A model generated the notes under the pieces. The model was not told where the DNA came from, made no database searches, and saw only the letters and a program-made list of their open reading frames with translations. Below are positions 8,426 to 16,961 of a stretch of DNA of 64,000 nucleotides, one piece after another. Source of the DNA: Chromobacterium rhizoryzae. Its GTDB lineage: Bacteria > Pseudomonadota > Gammaproteobacteria > Burkholderiales > Chromobacteriaceae. Location of the stretch: positions 2,542,001 through 2,606,000 of the forward strand of contig NZ_CP066126.1 of NCBI RefSeq assembly GCF_020544465.1, written 5' to 3'. How positions within the stretch are numbered: the stretch's first letter is position 1; the number at the start of each line of letters is the position of its first letter. Both the position numbers and the translations under genes were made by a program.

Positions 8426-8544
8426 AAACCGGAAAAATCCCATCGTTTCCCGGAGCATGGGCGCAGAAGCATCCACATCGCCCCGCTGCGCCCAATTCCG
8501 TGTCTTTCCGTGTGCTTCCGTGGCAAATAAGGGTTTCAGCATGA
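8422..8544 (+). CDS. Possible 40-residue coupling ORF before the chelatase ATPase gene
   Basis: Open from ATG 8422 to TGA 8542-8544, whose ATGA overlaps the start of the ChlI/ChlD-like gene. AGGCAGGGAA precedes it. The predicted peptide has no recognisable domain. The DNA includes three TTCCGTG copies spaced exactly 10 bp (8496, 8506, 8516). Together with the preceding mini-ORF it fills the only sizeable gap in this part of the operon. Confidence 0.25.
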   Translation: MKTGKIPSFPGAWAQKHPHRPAAPNSVSFRVLPWQIRVSA

Positions 8545-10445
8545 GCCCGATTTACCCCTTCGCCGCCGTCGTCGGCCAGCAACAACTGAAGCAGGCGCTG
8601 CTGATCTGCGCGGTGGACCCCACCGTCGGCGGTGTGCTGGTGCGCGGCGACAAGGGCAGCGCCAAGAGCACCGCCGCGCGCGGCCTGGCCGCCGTGCTGC
8701 CGCCCATCCGCCGCGCCGCCGGCTGCGGCTACAACTGCGAGCCGGACCACCCGCTGCCGCTGTGCCCGGTGTGTTCCGGCGACGCGCGCGCGCTGCATGA
8801 CGGCCCGGTGCCCTTCATCAACCTGCCGCTGGGCGCCACCGAGGACCGGGTGCTGGGCAGCCTGGACTTCGAAAAGGCGCTGCAAGGCGGCCAGCAGGCC
8901 TTCAAGCCCGGCCTGCTGGCCGCAGCCCACCGCGGCATGCTCTACATCGACGAAGTGAATCTGTTGGCCGACCATCTGGTGGACGTGCTGCTGGACGCCG
9001 CCGCGATGGGCGTCAACACCGTGGAGCGCGAGGGCCTGGCGGTCAGCCACCCGGCGCGGGTGACGCTGCTTGGCACCATGAACCAGGAAGAAGGCGATTT
9101 GCGGCCGCAGCTGCTGGACCGCTTCGGCCTGATGGTGGACGTGGCCGCGCCGCGCGAGCCTCTTCAGCGCGCCGAGGTAGTGCGCCGCCGCCTGGCCTTC
9201 GAGGCCGATCCGGCCGGCTTCGCCGCGCAGTGGCAGGCCGACAGCGAGGCGCTGCGCGCCAAGATCGCCGCCGGCCGCGCCTTGCTGCCGCAAACCCGGC
9301 TCAGCGATCAACTATTTCACTTCGTCAGCGAGCTGTGCTGCGAATTCGAAGTCAGCAGCTTGCGCGCCGACATCGTGCTGAACAAGGCCGCCCGCGCGCT
9401 GGCGGCGCTGGACGGCCGCGTCGACGCCTCCGCCGAGGATGTCCGCGACGCCGCCCGGCTGGTGCTGCCGCATCGCCGCCGCAGCAAGCCGTTCGAACAG
9501 AGCGGGCTGGATCAGGACAAGCTGGAACAGATGACGCGGCAAGCGTCGAATCCGCCGCCGCCGCAGGAGCGGAACGGCGCCGACCAGCCGCCGCCGGATG
9601 GCGACGGCGAACAGCAAGCGGACACGTCCGGCCATGGCGCCGAGCAAATCTTCGCCGCTGCGCCGGCCGGCGACATCGCCCGCATCCGCGTCCAGGCTCC
9701 CTCCTCCGGCGACGCCGCCGGCCGCCGCAGCGACGGCGCCAGCCGTCAGCGCGGCCATTACGTCCGCGCCGAAGCCAATCCGCAGCCGGCCCAGCTGGCG
9801 GTGGACGCCACCCTGCGCCACGCGCTGCTGCGCGACCCCAACAACTTCGCGGTCACCCGCGCCGACCTGCACGACAAGGTCCGCGTCGCCAAACAGGGCA
9901 ATCTGATCCTGCTGGTCGTCGACGCGTCGGGATCGATGGCCGCCCGCCAGCGCATGGAGCAGGTCAAGGGCACGGTGCTGAGCCTGCTGGAAGACGCTTA
10001 CCGCCGCCGCGATCAGGTGGCGCTGATCGCCTTCCGCGGCCAGCAGGCGGAACTGCTGCTGCCGCCGTGCAACCGCGTGGAGCAGGCCGAACGGGCGCTG
10101 CGCGAGCTGCCCACCGGCGGCCGCACCCCGCTGGCGCACGCGCTGGCGCTGGCCGCCGACACGCTGTCCCGCCAGCTGGGCGGCCCGGCGCCGCTGCTGG
10201 TCATCCTGAGCGACGGCCGCGCCAATGTGGCGCTGGACGGAGACGGCGACCCCTGGCGGCAAGCGTTGGACCTGGCCGGCCAGCTGGCCGGCACGCCGAC
10301 GCTGGTGCTGGACACCGAGCAGGACTTCGTCCGCCTGGGCCGCGCCCGCGAACTGGCCGAGGCGCTGGGCGCCGAATACCTGGCTTGCGACACCCTGACC
10401 GGCGAGCAACTGACATTGACGATTCGACAAAGACTGGGCCGCTGA
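8541..10445 (+). CDS. ChlI/ChlD-type AAA+ and VWA chelatase subunit (partner of CobN)
   Basis: A 634-residue fusion of an AAA+ ATPase and a von Willebrand A domain, as in Mg-chelatase subunits I and D. Walker A GDKGSAKST is at residues 36-44, and a CNLxxDHPLPLCPVC-like cysteine region follows near residue 60. The Walker B region MLYIDEVNLL is near 133-142, an acidic/Pro-rich linker spans about 325-430, and the VWA metal site DASGSM starts at Asp461. It probably powers CobN in place of CobS and CobT. ATG 8541 was chosen because it precedes the conserved IYPFAAVVGQ; an in-frame extension upstream lacks family similarity. It is followed at once by cobA. Confidence 0.88.
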   Translation: MSPIYPFAAVVGQQQLKQALLICAVDPTVGGVLVRGDKGSAKSTAARGLAAVLPPIRRAAGCGYNCEPDHPLPLCPVCSGDARALHDGPVPFINLPLGATEDRVLGSLDFEKALQGGQQAFKPGLLAAAHRGMLYIDEVNLLADHLVDVLLDAAAMGVNTVEREGLAVSHPARVTLLGTMNQEEGDLRPQLLDRFGLMVDVAAPREPLQRAEVVRRRLAFEADPAGFAAQWQADSEALRAKIAAGRALLPQTRLSDQLFHFVSELCCEFEVSSLRADIVLNKAARALAALDGRVDASAEDVRDAARLVLPHRRRSKPFEQSGLDQDKLEQMTRQASNPPPPQERNGADQPPPDGDGEQQADTSGHGAEQIFAAAPAGDIARIRVQAPSSGDAAGRRSDGASRQRGHYVRAEANPQPAQLAVDATLRHALLRDPNNFAVTRADLHDKVRVAKQGNLILLVVDASGSMAARQRMEQVKGTVLSLLEDAYRRRDQVALIAFRGQQAELLLPPCNRVEQAERALRELPTGGRTPLAHALALAADTLSRQLGGPAPLLVILSDGRANVALDGDGDPWRQALDLAGQLAGTPTLVLDTEQDFVRLGRARELAEALGAEYLACDTLTGEQLTLTIRQRLGR

Positions 10446-10446
10446 G

Positions 10447-11208
10447 ATGACGGGCAAGGTTTATCTGATAGGCGCCGGTCCCGGCGACCTGGACATGCTG
10501 ACGCTGAAGGCCGCGCGCTGCCTGCGGCTGGCCGATGTGGCACTGGTGGACGATCTGGTGCATCCGGATATTCACACCATGCTGCGGCCGGACGCTGAAA
10601 TCGTGCCGGTGGGCAAGCGCGGCGGCCGGCCGTCTACGCCGCAGGCCGTCATCGAGCAAAGAATGATGGACGAGGCCCGAGCCGGCAAGACGGTGGCGCG
10701 CCTCAAGGGCGGCGACCCCTTCGTCTTCGGCCGCGGCGGCGAGGAAATGCTGACGCTGCAAGCGGCCGGCATCGAGGTGGAAATCGTCAACGGCCTCAGC
10801 GCCGGCCTGGCGGTGCCGGCCACGCTGGGCATTCCGCTGACCCACCGCCATTTCGTCCACGGCGTCACTTTTGTCTCCGGCCACCCGCATCAGGACGGCG
10901 ACGAGCCCAACTGGCGGGCGCTGGCGCAAAGCGGCATGACGCTGGTGATCTATATGGGCGTCAAGCGGCTGCCCTTGATCCGCGCCGAACTGCTGCGCCA
11001 CGGCCTGAAACCCGACACTCCGGCGGCGGCGATAGAAAACGGCACCCTGCCGCAGCAGCGCCAGGTGCTGAGCACCCTGGACGCGCTGGAACAAGACATG
11101 AGCGCGGCCGGCATCCACAGCCCGGCGCTGATCGTCATCGGACCGACGGTGGCGCTGGCGTCCTGTAGCCCGTCCGCCGCCAATGAAACAAGGAAGGAAT
11201 ACGCATGA
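10447..11208 (+). CDS. cobA: Uroporphyrinogen-III C-methyltransferase (SUMT)
   Basis: A 253-residue SAM-dependent methyltransferase that methylates uroporphyrinogen III at C2 and C7 to precorrin-2, the entry to the corrin branch. It shows the tetrapyrrole-methylase signature VYLIGAGPGDLDMLTLKA at residues 5-22, VARLKGGDPFVFGRGGEE (about 83-100) and GIPLTHR (about 128-134). The single-domain form has no CysG dehydrogenase part, so precorrin-2 oxidation to sirohydrochlorin for CbiX must come from another gene. Its stop overlaps the cbiE start by 4 bp. Confidence 0.95.
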   Translation: MTGKVYLIGAGPGDLDMLTLKAARCLRLADVALVDDLVHPDIHTMLRPDAEIVPVGKRGGRPSTPQAVIEQRMMDEARAGKTVARLKGGDPFVFGRGGEEMLTLQAAGIEVEIVNGLSAGLAVPATLGIPLTHRHFVHGVTFVSGHPHQDGDEPNWRALAQSGMTLVIYMGVKRLPLIRAELLRHGLKPDTPAAAIENGTLPQQRQVLSTLDALEQDMSAAGIHSPALIVIGPTVALASCSPSAANETRKEYA

Positions 11209-11906
11209 TCATCTGCATAGGCGCCGGCCCCGGCGACATCGGCTACCTGCCGCAACGCTCCGCCCAACTGATACGCGAGGCCGACGTGGTGGCCGGCTTC
11301 AACGCGGTGGTGGACGTGGTGCGCCCGCTGATCCCGGACACGGCCGAAGTGATCCAGATGGGCTACCGCGACCAGGTGGCCCAGCTGGACATCGTCGCCG
11401 AGCGCCACCGCGCCGGCAAAAACTGCGTGGTGGCGTTCATGGGCGACATCCACTTCAGCGGCTTTCAGTATCTGGAGCGGGTGGAGCGCGCCTGCGGCCA
11501 CCCGGTGGAAACGATACCCGGCATCTCGTCGGCGCAGATCCTGGCCTCGCGCGGCAAGGTGTGCTTCGACGAAACCAGCTTCATCACCTTCCACCGCCGC
11601 GGCGACCTGACGCCGTTCAAGCGCCACCTGGTGCATGTGCTGCAGGACGGCCGCAACGCCATCGTGATCCCCTGCCCCTGGGACGAGGCGCGTTCCTTCA
11701 TGCCCTGGCACATCGCCGCCTATCTGCTGGAAAACGGCATCCCGGCCGGCCAGCAGGTGGAAGTGTGGGAAAACCTGACCCGCAACGAGGCGGAATGGCG
11801 CGGCACGCTGGCCGAGTGCGCGGAGCAGCGCTTCTCCGACATGAGCATCATGCTGATCCGCACGCTCGCGCCCATGGACAGCCAGATCGAGCCGACCCAC
11901 AAATGA
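11205..11906 (+). CDS. cbiE: Cobalt-precorrin C5-methyltransferase CbiE (no CbiT domain)
   Basis: A 233-residue tetrapyrrole methylase beginning IICIGAGPGDIGYLPQRSA, with GDIHFSGFQYLE and PGISSAQILA blocks matching the CbiE branch, which methylates C5. In CobL and many other pathways CbiE is fused to or adjacent to CbiT (C15 methylation with decarboxylation). Here the reading frame ends without such a domain, and none is seen nearby. The C-terminal SIMLIRTL sequence is typical of the methylase fold. It overlaps its neighbours by 4 bp on both sides. Assignment between CbiE and a related methylase rests on recognition of these blocks. Confidence 0.82.
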   Translation: MIICIGAGPGDIGYLPQRSAQLIREADVVAGFNAVVDVVRPLIPDTAEVIQMGYRDQVAQLDIVAERHRAGKNCVVAFMGDIHFSGFQYLERVERACGHPVETIPGISSAQILASRGKVCFDETSFITFHRRGDLTPFKRHLVHVLQDGRNAIVIPCPWDEARSFMPWHIAAYLLENGIPAGQQVEVWENLTRNEAEWRGTLAECAEQRFSDMSIMLIRTLAPMDSQIEPTHK

Positions 11907-13462
11907 GCCAGCAAGACTACGCCATCGTATTGGCCGGCCACGGCAGCCGCGACCCGGACGGGGTGAACGAATTCATGCAATTGGTGGCCGCGTTGAAGGC
12001 GCGCGCCGGCGAGCGCCCGGTGGCTCACGGCTTTCTGGAGTTCGCCCGCCCCACCATAGACGAGGCGGTGGACCAGGTGCTGGCCGCCGGCGCCAAGACC
12101 GTGGTGATGGTGCCCGGCGTGCTCTTGGCCGCCACCCACGCCAAGAACGACATGCCCAGCGAGCTGCTGGCGCTGCGGCAGGCGCATCCGGGCATAGCCT
12201 TTCACTTCGGCGCGGCGCTGGACCTGCATCCGCGGCTGTTGGCGCTGTGTCGTCAACGCATCGTCGAGGCCGAGGCGGCGTCGCCGCACACCGTGTCGCG
12301 CAACGACGCCTGTCTGGTCGTCGTCGGCCGCGGCACTTCGGACCCGGACGCCAACTCCGAAATCTCCAAGCTCACGCGCATGCTGGAAGAAGGCCTGGGC
12401 TTCGCCGCGTCTTTCGTCTGCTATTCCGGCACCGCCAAACCCTTGGTGGCCGACGGCCTGCGCGCCGCCGCCATGCTGGGCTACCGCCGCATCGTGATGC
12501 TGCCCTACTTTCTGTTCGACGGCGTGCTGGTCAAGCGCATCTACGGCGCGGCGGCGGACCTGGCGGCGCGCCATCCGGAGATCGAGGTGCTGAGCGCCGG
12601 CTACCTGGGCCCGGACGAGCAAGTGGCCGAGGTGTTTCTGGAACGCGCGCAGGAGGGCGTGGAAGGCCGCGCGGCGATGAACTGCGCGCTGTGCAAGTAC
12701 CGGGTGCAGATCGTCGGCTTCGAACAACAAGTGGGCGAGCCGCAGCGCGGCCACCACGGCAAGGTGCGCGGCCTGCTGGAGCGCGAGCCCAGCTCCAGCC
12801 AGCCGCCGGCCTGGAAACGCTACACCCCGCACCCGATAGAAGCGGAAAGCATGCGCATCATCAATGAGGGCCGCGACTGGTCGGCCTTCCCGGCCGAGCA
12901 GCGCACCGCGCTGATGCGGCTGGTGCACACCACCGGCGACTTCAACAGCGTGGACGAGCTGTTTTTCTCGCCTGGCGCCTGTGAAACCGGCATGCGCGCG
13001 CTGCTGCGCTGCCGCCGCGTGGTCACCGACGTCACCATGGTGGAAACCGGCCTCAAGCGCGAGGTGCTGCGCCAGCTGGAAGTGGAAACCTGGTGCGGCG
13101 TGCACGACGAGGAAACCCGGCTTTTGGCCGAAGCCAACGGCATCACCCGCTCCGCCGCCGGCATCCGCCGCGCCTGGCAGAAGTTCGGCAACGACTGCGT
13201 GGTGGCGATAGGCGACGCGCCCACCGCCATCCGCGAGGTGGTGCGCCTGGTGCGCGATCACGGCTGGCGGCCGCAGCTGGTGGTGGGCCTGCCGGTGGGC
13301 TTCGTCGGCACCCGCGAATGCAAGGACGAGCTGCGCGCGCTGCTGCAAGTGCCGCGCATCACCAACCGCGGCACCCGCGGCGGCTCGCCGTGGGCGGCCA
13401 CCGTGGTCAACGCGCTGATGATAGACGCGATCGAACACGTGTATCAGCAGCAGGAAGCCTGA
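11903..13462 (+). CDS. CbiX-CbiC fusion: sirohydrochlorin cobaltochelatase and precorrin-8X methylmutase
   Basis: A 519-residue protein. The N-terminal part (about 1-265) is CbiX-like: two repeats, with a chelatase motif GHGSRDPDG (residues 12-20) and a second GRGTSDPDANSE near 142-153. It inserts Co2+ into sirohydrochlorin early in the anaerobic pathway. A linker with CALCKYR (Cys pair near 256-259) leads into CbiC (about 315-519), which moves the C11 methyl group to C12 to give cobyrinic acid; His342 in LVHTTGDF is the expected catalytic residue. RGGSPWAA and GLPVGFVG are typical CbiC blocks. The start is ATG 11903, in ATGA overlap with cbiE. Confidence 0.9.
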   Translation: MSQQDYAIVLAGHGSRDPDGVNEFMQLVAALKARAGERPVAHGFLEFARPTIDEAVDQVLAAGAKTVVMVPGVLLAATHAKNDMPSELLALRQAHPGIAFHFGAALDLHPRLLALCRQRIVEAEAASPHTVSRNDACLVVVGRGTSDPDANSEISKLTRMLEEGLGFAASFVCYSGTAKPLVADGLRAAAMLGYRRIVMLPYFLFDGVLVKRIYGAAADLAARHPEIEVLSAGYLGPDEQVAEVFLERAQEGVEGRAAMNCALCKYRVQIVGFEQQVGEPQRGHHGKVRGLLEREPSSSQPPAWKRYTPHPIEAESMRIINEGRDWSAFPAEQRTALMRLVHTTGDFNSVDELFFSPGACETGMRALLRCRRVVTDVTMVETGLKREVLRQLEVETWCGVHDEETRLLAEANGITRSAAGIRRAWQKFGNDCVVAIGDAPTAIREVVRLVRDHGWRPQLVVGLPVGFVGTRECKDELRALLQVPRITNRGTRGGSPWAATVVNALMIDAIEHVYQQQEA

Positions 13463-13467
13463 GCCCG

Positions 13468-14592
13468 GTGCGCCAGCCCTACGACCTCGCCGCCCTCGCC
13501 CCCAACGGCATGCGCCGCGGCCGCACCACCGGCAGCTGCGCCACCGCCGCCGTCAAGGCAGCGCTGATGCTGCTGCTGGACGGCGTGGACGCCGATGAGG
13601 TCTTCATCAGCCTGCCGGACCCGGATTTCTATTTGGCGGTGCCGATACAGCGCGTGGCCTGGCTGGACGAAAACACCGTGCGCGCCGAAGTGCTGAAGTA
13701 CGCCGGCGACGACCCGGACAACACCGACGGCGCGACGATCTTCGCCGAGGTAAAAGTAAACGGCAGCGGCGCGCTGCGCTTCCTGGCCGCGGCCGGCGTC
13801 GGCATGGTCACCCAGCCCGGCCTGCGCATCCCGCCCGGCGAGCCGGCGATCAACCCGGTGCCGCGGCAGATGATGCGGCTGGCGCTGGCCGAGACGCTGG
13901 CCGGCCGGCCCGATCCGGGCTTCGATCTGGCGATAGGCTGCGTCGACGGCGACAAGATCGCCAAGCGCACCTTCAACCCGATGCTGGGCATCGTCGGCGG
14001 CATCTCGATACTGGGCACCAGCGGCATCGTCGAGCCGATGTCGCAGGCGGCGTGGATCGCCTCCATCGAAGTCTATGTGCGGGTGGCGCTGGGCGAGTTG
14101 CCGGCCGCCATCGCCTTCACCCCCGGCAAGATAGGCCGCGGCTACGCCGCCGACACGCTGGGGCTGGAGAAAAAGCAGGTGGTGCAGATCGCCAACTTCG
14201 TCGGCGACTCGCTGGACTTCGCCGAATCGGTGCTGCTCGAACAGGGCCGCATCCTAGACACGCTGTGGGTGCTGGGCCACCCGGGCAAGATCGCCAAGCT
14301 GCTGGACGGGGTGTGGAACACCCACTCCGGCAAGAGCGGCATGGCGATGGACGCCGTCGCCGCCGTCGCCGCCGAGCTGGCTTATGCGCCCGAGCTGGTG
14401 GCCGCCATCAAACAAGCGAATACCGTGGAGAACGTAGTGCAGATCATGAGCAGCCAGCCGGACGCGCGCGGCTACTGGATGGAAATAGAACGCCGCACCG
14501 CGGCGCTGATGGCCGCGAAAGTGCCCAGCGCGCGGCAGGTGGCGGTGCGCCTGTTCAGCATGGACGGCACCCCGCTGGGAGCAGCGGCATGA
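13468..14592 (+). CDS. cbiD: Cobalt-precorrin-5B C1-methyltransferase CbiD
   Basis: A 374-residue protein with the family signature RRGRTTGSCATAA near residues 16-28 and later CVDGDKIAKRTFN, GGISILGTSGIVEPMS and GHPGKIAKLLDG. CbiD is the anaerobic-pathway C1 methylase, functionally replacing CobF, so it marks the route used here. The start is taken as GTG 13468, because family members have about 15-20 residues before TTGSCAT. ATG 13510 would leave only three residues before that motif. It overlaps cbiL by 4 bp. Confidence 0.93.
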   Translation: MRQPYDLAALAPNGMRRGRTTGSCATAAVKAALMLLLDGVDADEVFISLPDPDFYLAVPIQRVAWLDENTVRAEVLKYAGDDPDNTDGATIFAEVKVNGSGALRFLAAAGVGMVTQPGLRIPPGEPAINPVPRQMMRLALAETLAGRPDPGFDLAIGCVDGDKIAKRTFNPMLGIVGGISILGTSGIVEPMSQAAWIASIEVYVRVALGELPAAIAFTPGKIGRGYAADTLGLEKKQVVQIANFVGDSLDFAESVLLEQGRILDTLWVLGHPGKIAKLLDGVWNTHSGKSGMAMDAVAAVAAELAYAPELVAAIKQANTVENVVQIMSSQPDARGYWMEIERRTAALMAAKVPSARQVAVRLFSMDGTPLGAAA

Positions 14593-15317
14593 AGCTGGGA
14601 CGATTGATAGGCATAGGCGTCGGCCCCGGACCGGCCGGCTTGATTCCGGTGGCGGCGCTGGCCGCCTTGCGCGAGGCCGACATCGTCTACCTGCCGCGCG
14701 CCACCTCCAGCGACACATCGGTCGCCCGGCAATGCCTGGCCGGGCTGGATCTGGATGAGGACCGTTTCCGCGAGATCGAATTCGAAATGAATCCGGACCG
14801 CGGCGCGCTGTCCCGCCATTACGGCGCGCTGGCCGAGCGGCTGGCCGCCGAACTGAAAACCGGCCGGAACGTCGCCTACCTGACCATAGGCGACTCGATG
14901 ACCTACTCCACCTACGGCTACCTGCTGGCGGCGCTGCGCGAAATGCTGCCGGCGCTGGAAACCCAGACCTTCCCCGGCGTCACCAGCTTCGCCGCCACCG
15001 CGTCGGCGCTGTCCTGGCCCTTGGGCGAAGGCAAGGAACGCATCCTGATCCTGCCCTGCCCGGACAACATGGCCGCGCTGCGGGCCGATATCGACAGCCA
15101 TGACCTCATCGTGCTGATGAAGATAGGCAAGCGGTTGCCGGATGTGCTGGCGCTGCTGAACGAGATGGGCATCGCCCATCTGTGCGCCTTCGCCCGCCGC
15201 ATCGGCCTGCCCGGCGAAGTGCTGTGCGCCGACGTCTCGCAACTGAGCGCAGACGCCAGCGGCTACCTCGCCACCATGCTGATCCGCAAGACAGCCAGAG
15301 AAAGACGCCATTCATGA
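14589..15317 (+). CDS. cbiL: Precorrin-2 / cobalt-factor-II C20-methyltransferase CbiL (CobI)
   Basis: A 242-residue tetrapyrrole methylase: LIGIGVGPGPAGLIPVAALAAL at the N-terminus, the CbiL/CobI hallmark VYLPRAT (about residues 34-40), LTIGDSMTYSTYGYLL (about 98-113), and FPGVTSFAATAS (about 129-140). It adds the C20 methyl group after ring contraction prerequisites and yields (cobalt-)precorrin-3. Both ends are in ATGA overlaps with cbiD and cbiF, so translation is probably coupled. Confidence 0.92.
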   Translation: MKLGRLIGIGVGPGPAGLIPVAALAALREADIVYLPRATSSDTSVARQCLAGLDLDEDRFREIEFEMNPDRGALSRHYGALAERLAAELKTGRNVAYLTIGDSMTYSTYGYLLAALREMLPALETQTFPGVTSFAATASALSWPLGEGKERILILPCPDNMAALRADIDSHDLIVLMKIGKRLPDVLALLNEMGIAHLCAFARRIGLPGEVLCADVSQLSADASGYLATMLIRKTARERRHS

Positions 15318-16117
15318 AAGTGTATTTCATCGGCGCCGGCCCCGGCGCCGCCGACCTGATCACGCTGCGCGGCAGCCGCCTGTTGGGCGCGGCGCCCATG
15401 GTGCTGTACGCCGGCTCGCTGGTGCCGGCGGAGATGCTGAGCCACTGCCGCCCGGACGCGGAAATCCACGACACCGCCGAACTGAACCTGGACCAGCAGG
15501 AAGCGCTGTACCGCCGCGCCCAGGCCGAGGACAAGGACGTGGCGCGGCTGCACTCCGGCGATCCGGCGATCTACGGCGCCACCAACGAGCAGATGCGCCG
15601 GCTGGAAGCGCTGGGCATCGCCTATGAAGTGGTACCCGGGGTGTCCTCCTTCACCGCCGCCGCCGCCGCATTGGGCAGCGAACTGACCCGGCCCGAGGTG
15701 TCCCAGTCCATCATTCTGACCCGCACCAGCGGCCGCGCCAGCGCGGTGCCGGAAACCGAGTCGATCGCCAGCTTCGCCGCCCACCGCGCGACGATGTGCA
15801 TCTTCCTGTCCGGCCAGCGGCTGAAGCAGACCGTCGCCGATCTGTCGCTGCATTACCCGCCGGATACCCCGGTGGCGCTGGTGCGCCGCGCCAGCTGGCC
15901 GGACCAGTCCGTCCACCGCTCCACGCTGGGCCAGATGCTGTCCGAGGTGAAGCAGAAAGACTGGCTACTGACCACGCTGCTCTTGGTCGGCGCAGCGCTG
16001 TCGCGCGAAGGCGGCGTTGAATCCAGCCTGTACGCGGCCGGCTTCACCCACATCTTCCGCGACGGCGACGCGCGCAAGACCAAGCGGGCCAGCCTTCAGA
16101 AAGAAACGCAGGCATGA
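15314..16117 (+). CDS. cbiF: Precorrin-4 / cobalt-precorrin-4 C11-methyltransferase CbiF (CobM)
   Basis: A 267-residue tetrapyrrole methylase with VYFIGAGPGAADLITLRG (residues 3-20), the CbiF-type YAGSLVP (about 34-40), RLHSGDPAIYGAT (about 78-90) and VPGVSSFTAAAAALG. It methylates C11. The last about 15 residues are basic and may not be part of the fold. It overlaps cbiL and cbiG by 4 bp each. Confidence 0.93.
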   Translation: MKVYFIGAGPGAADLITLRGSRLLGAAPMVLYAGSLVPAEMLSHCRPDAEIHDTAELNLDQQEALYRRAQAEDKDVARLHSGDPAIYGATNEQMRRLEALGIAYEVVPGVSSFTAAAAALGSELTRPEVSQSIILTRTSGRASAVPETESIASFAAHRATMCIFLSGQRLKQTVADLSLHYPPDTPVALVRRASWPDQSVHRSTLGQMLSEVKQKDWLLTTLLLVGAALSREGGVESSLYAAGFTHIFRDGDARKTKRASLQKETQA

Positions 16118-16860
16118 GCCGCGCCGTGTGGCTGGTGCGCGCCGAGGCGCTGCCGCTGGGGCAAAAGCTGGCGGCGGCGCTGGACGCCAGGCTGTACCAG
16201 CCGTGGCTGCAAGCCGAGACCGGCGCGCGCGAGCAATTCCGCGCCGCCTTCCATGCGCACAGCCACTGGGTGCTGGTGATGGCCAGCGGCATCGCCGTCC
16301 GCTACCTGGACGGCCTGCCGCAAAGCAAATACAGCGACCCGGCGGTGGTGGTGATGGACGAAGCCGCCCGTTTCTCCATCCCGCTCTTGTCCGGCCATGA
16401 AGGCGGCGCCAATGCGCTGGCTTATGAAGCGGCGCGGCTGACCGGCGCCATCCCGGCCATCACCACCGCCACCGAAGCGATGAAACCGCTGACGCTGGGA
16501 ATCGGCTGCCGCCGCGGCAAAAGCGCGGAGGCCATCGAACAAGCGGTTCTACAGGCCTTGGCCGGCCGGCCGATGTCCGCCGTGCGCGAAGTGGCGACGA
16601 TAGACCTGAAGGCCGACGAAGCCGGCCTGCTGGCGTTCTGCGCCCGCCACGCGCTGCCCTTGCGCGTCATCGCCCGCGCCGACGTCGCCGCCCGCGGCTG
16701 GACCGGCGCGCCTTCGGATTGGGTGCGGCGGAACGTCGGCGTGGACGGCGTGTGCGAGCCCTGCGCGCTGATCGCCAGCCCCAGGGGCGGGCTGATCGTG
16801 CCCAAGACCGCGCGCGACGGGGTGACGGTGGCGGTGGTGGAGGATGGGCCGATTGTTTGA
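16114..16860 (+). CDS. cbiG: Cobalt-precorrin-5A hydrolase CbiG, short form lacking the middle domain
   Basis: CbiG opens the delta-lactone of cobalt-precorrin-5A and releases acetaldehyde, a step found only in the anaerobic pathway. The 248-residue protein has the N-terminal CbiG domain (VMASGIAVRYLDGL, LLSGHEGGANALA, about residues 50-115). This is followed almost directly by the C-terminal CobE-like domain (LTLGIGCRRGKSAEAIE, about 130-146). The usual family length is near 350 because of a middle domain that is missing here. No frameshift is evident, so this appears to be a naturally compact form. Confidence 0.88.
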   Translation: MSRAVWLVRAEALPLGQKLAAALDARLYQPWLQAETGAREQFRAAFHAHSHWVLVMASGIAVRYLDGLPQSKYSDPAVVVMDEAARFSIPLLSGHEGGANALAYEAARLTGAIPAITTATEAMKPLTLGIGCRRGKSAEAIEQAVLQALAGRPMSAVREVATIDLKADEAGLLAFCARHALPLRVIARADVAARGWTGAPSDWVRRNVGVDGVCEPCALIASPRGGLIVPKTARDGVTVAVVEDGPIV

Positions 16861-16874
16861 GTTCAAAAAACAGG

Positions 16875-16961
16875 ATGTGCCTGCTACGCGGGCACGAGCC
16901 CATGACAAAAATGACTTTCGGCAGAACACCTTGGACTTCCGCCCTACGCAACAATGGATGA
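16875..16961 (+). other. Gap between cbiG and cbiH-cbiJ with a possible 28-codon ORF
   Basis: The 93-bp gap 16861-16953 holds a small hairpin (GTGCCTGC/GCGGGCAC, 16877-16894) and an ORF from ATG 16875, preceded by CAGG, to TGA 16959-16961, overlapping the start of the next gene. The peptide has no recognisable features. It may be chance or a translational bridge. Confidence 0.2.

Noticed and set aside
5403..9311. Long minus-strand open frame (about 1300 codons) opposite cobN and the chelatase gene
   Set aside because: It is the antisense of two clearly recognised proteins; its translation is low-complexity Gly/Ala/Arg/Val/Gln and has no domain. High GC leaves such frames open.
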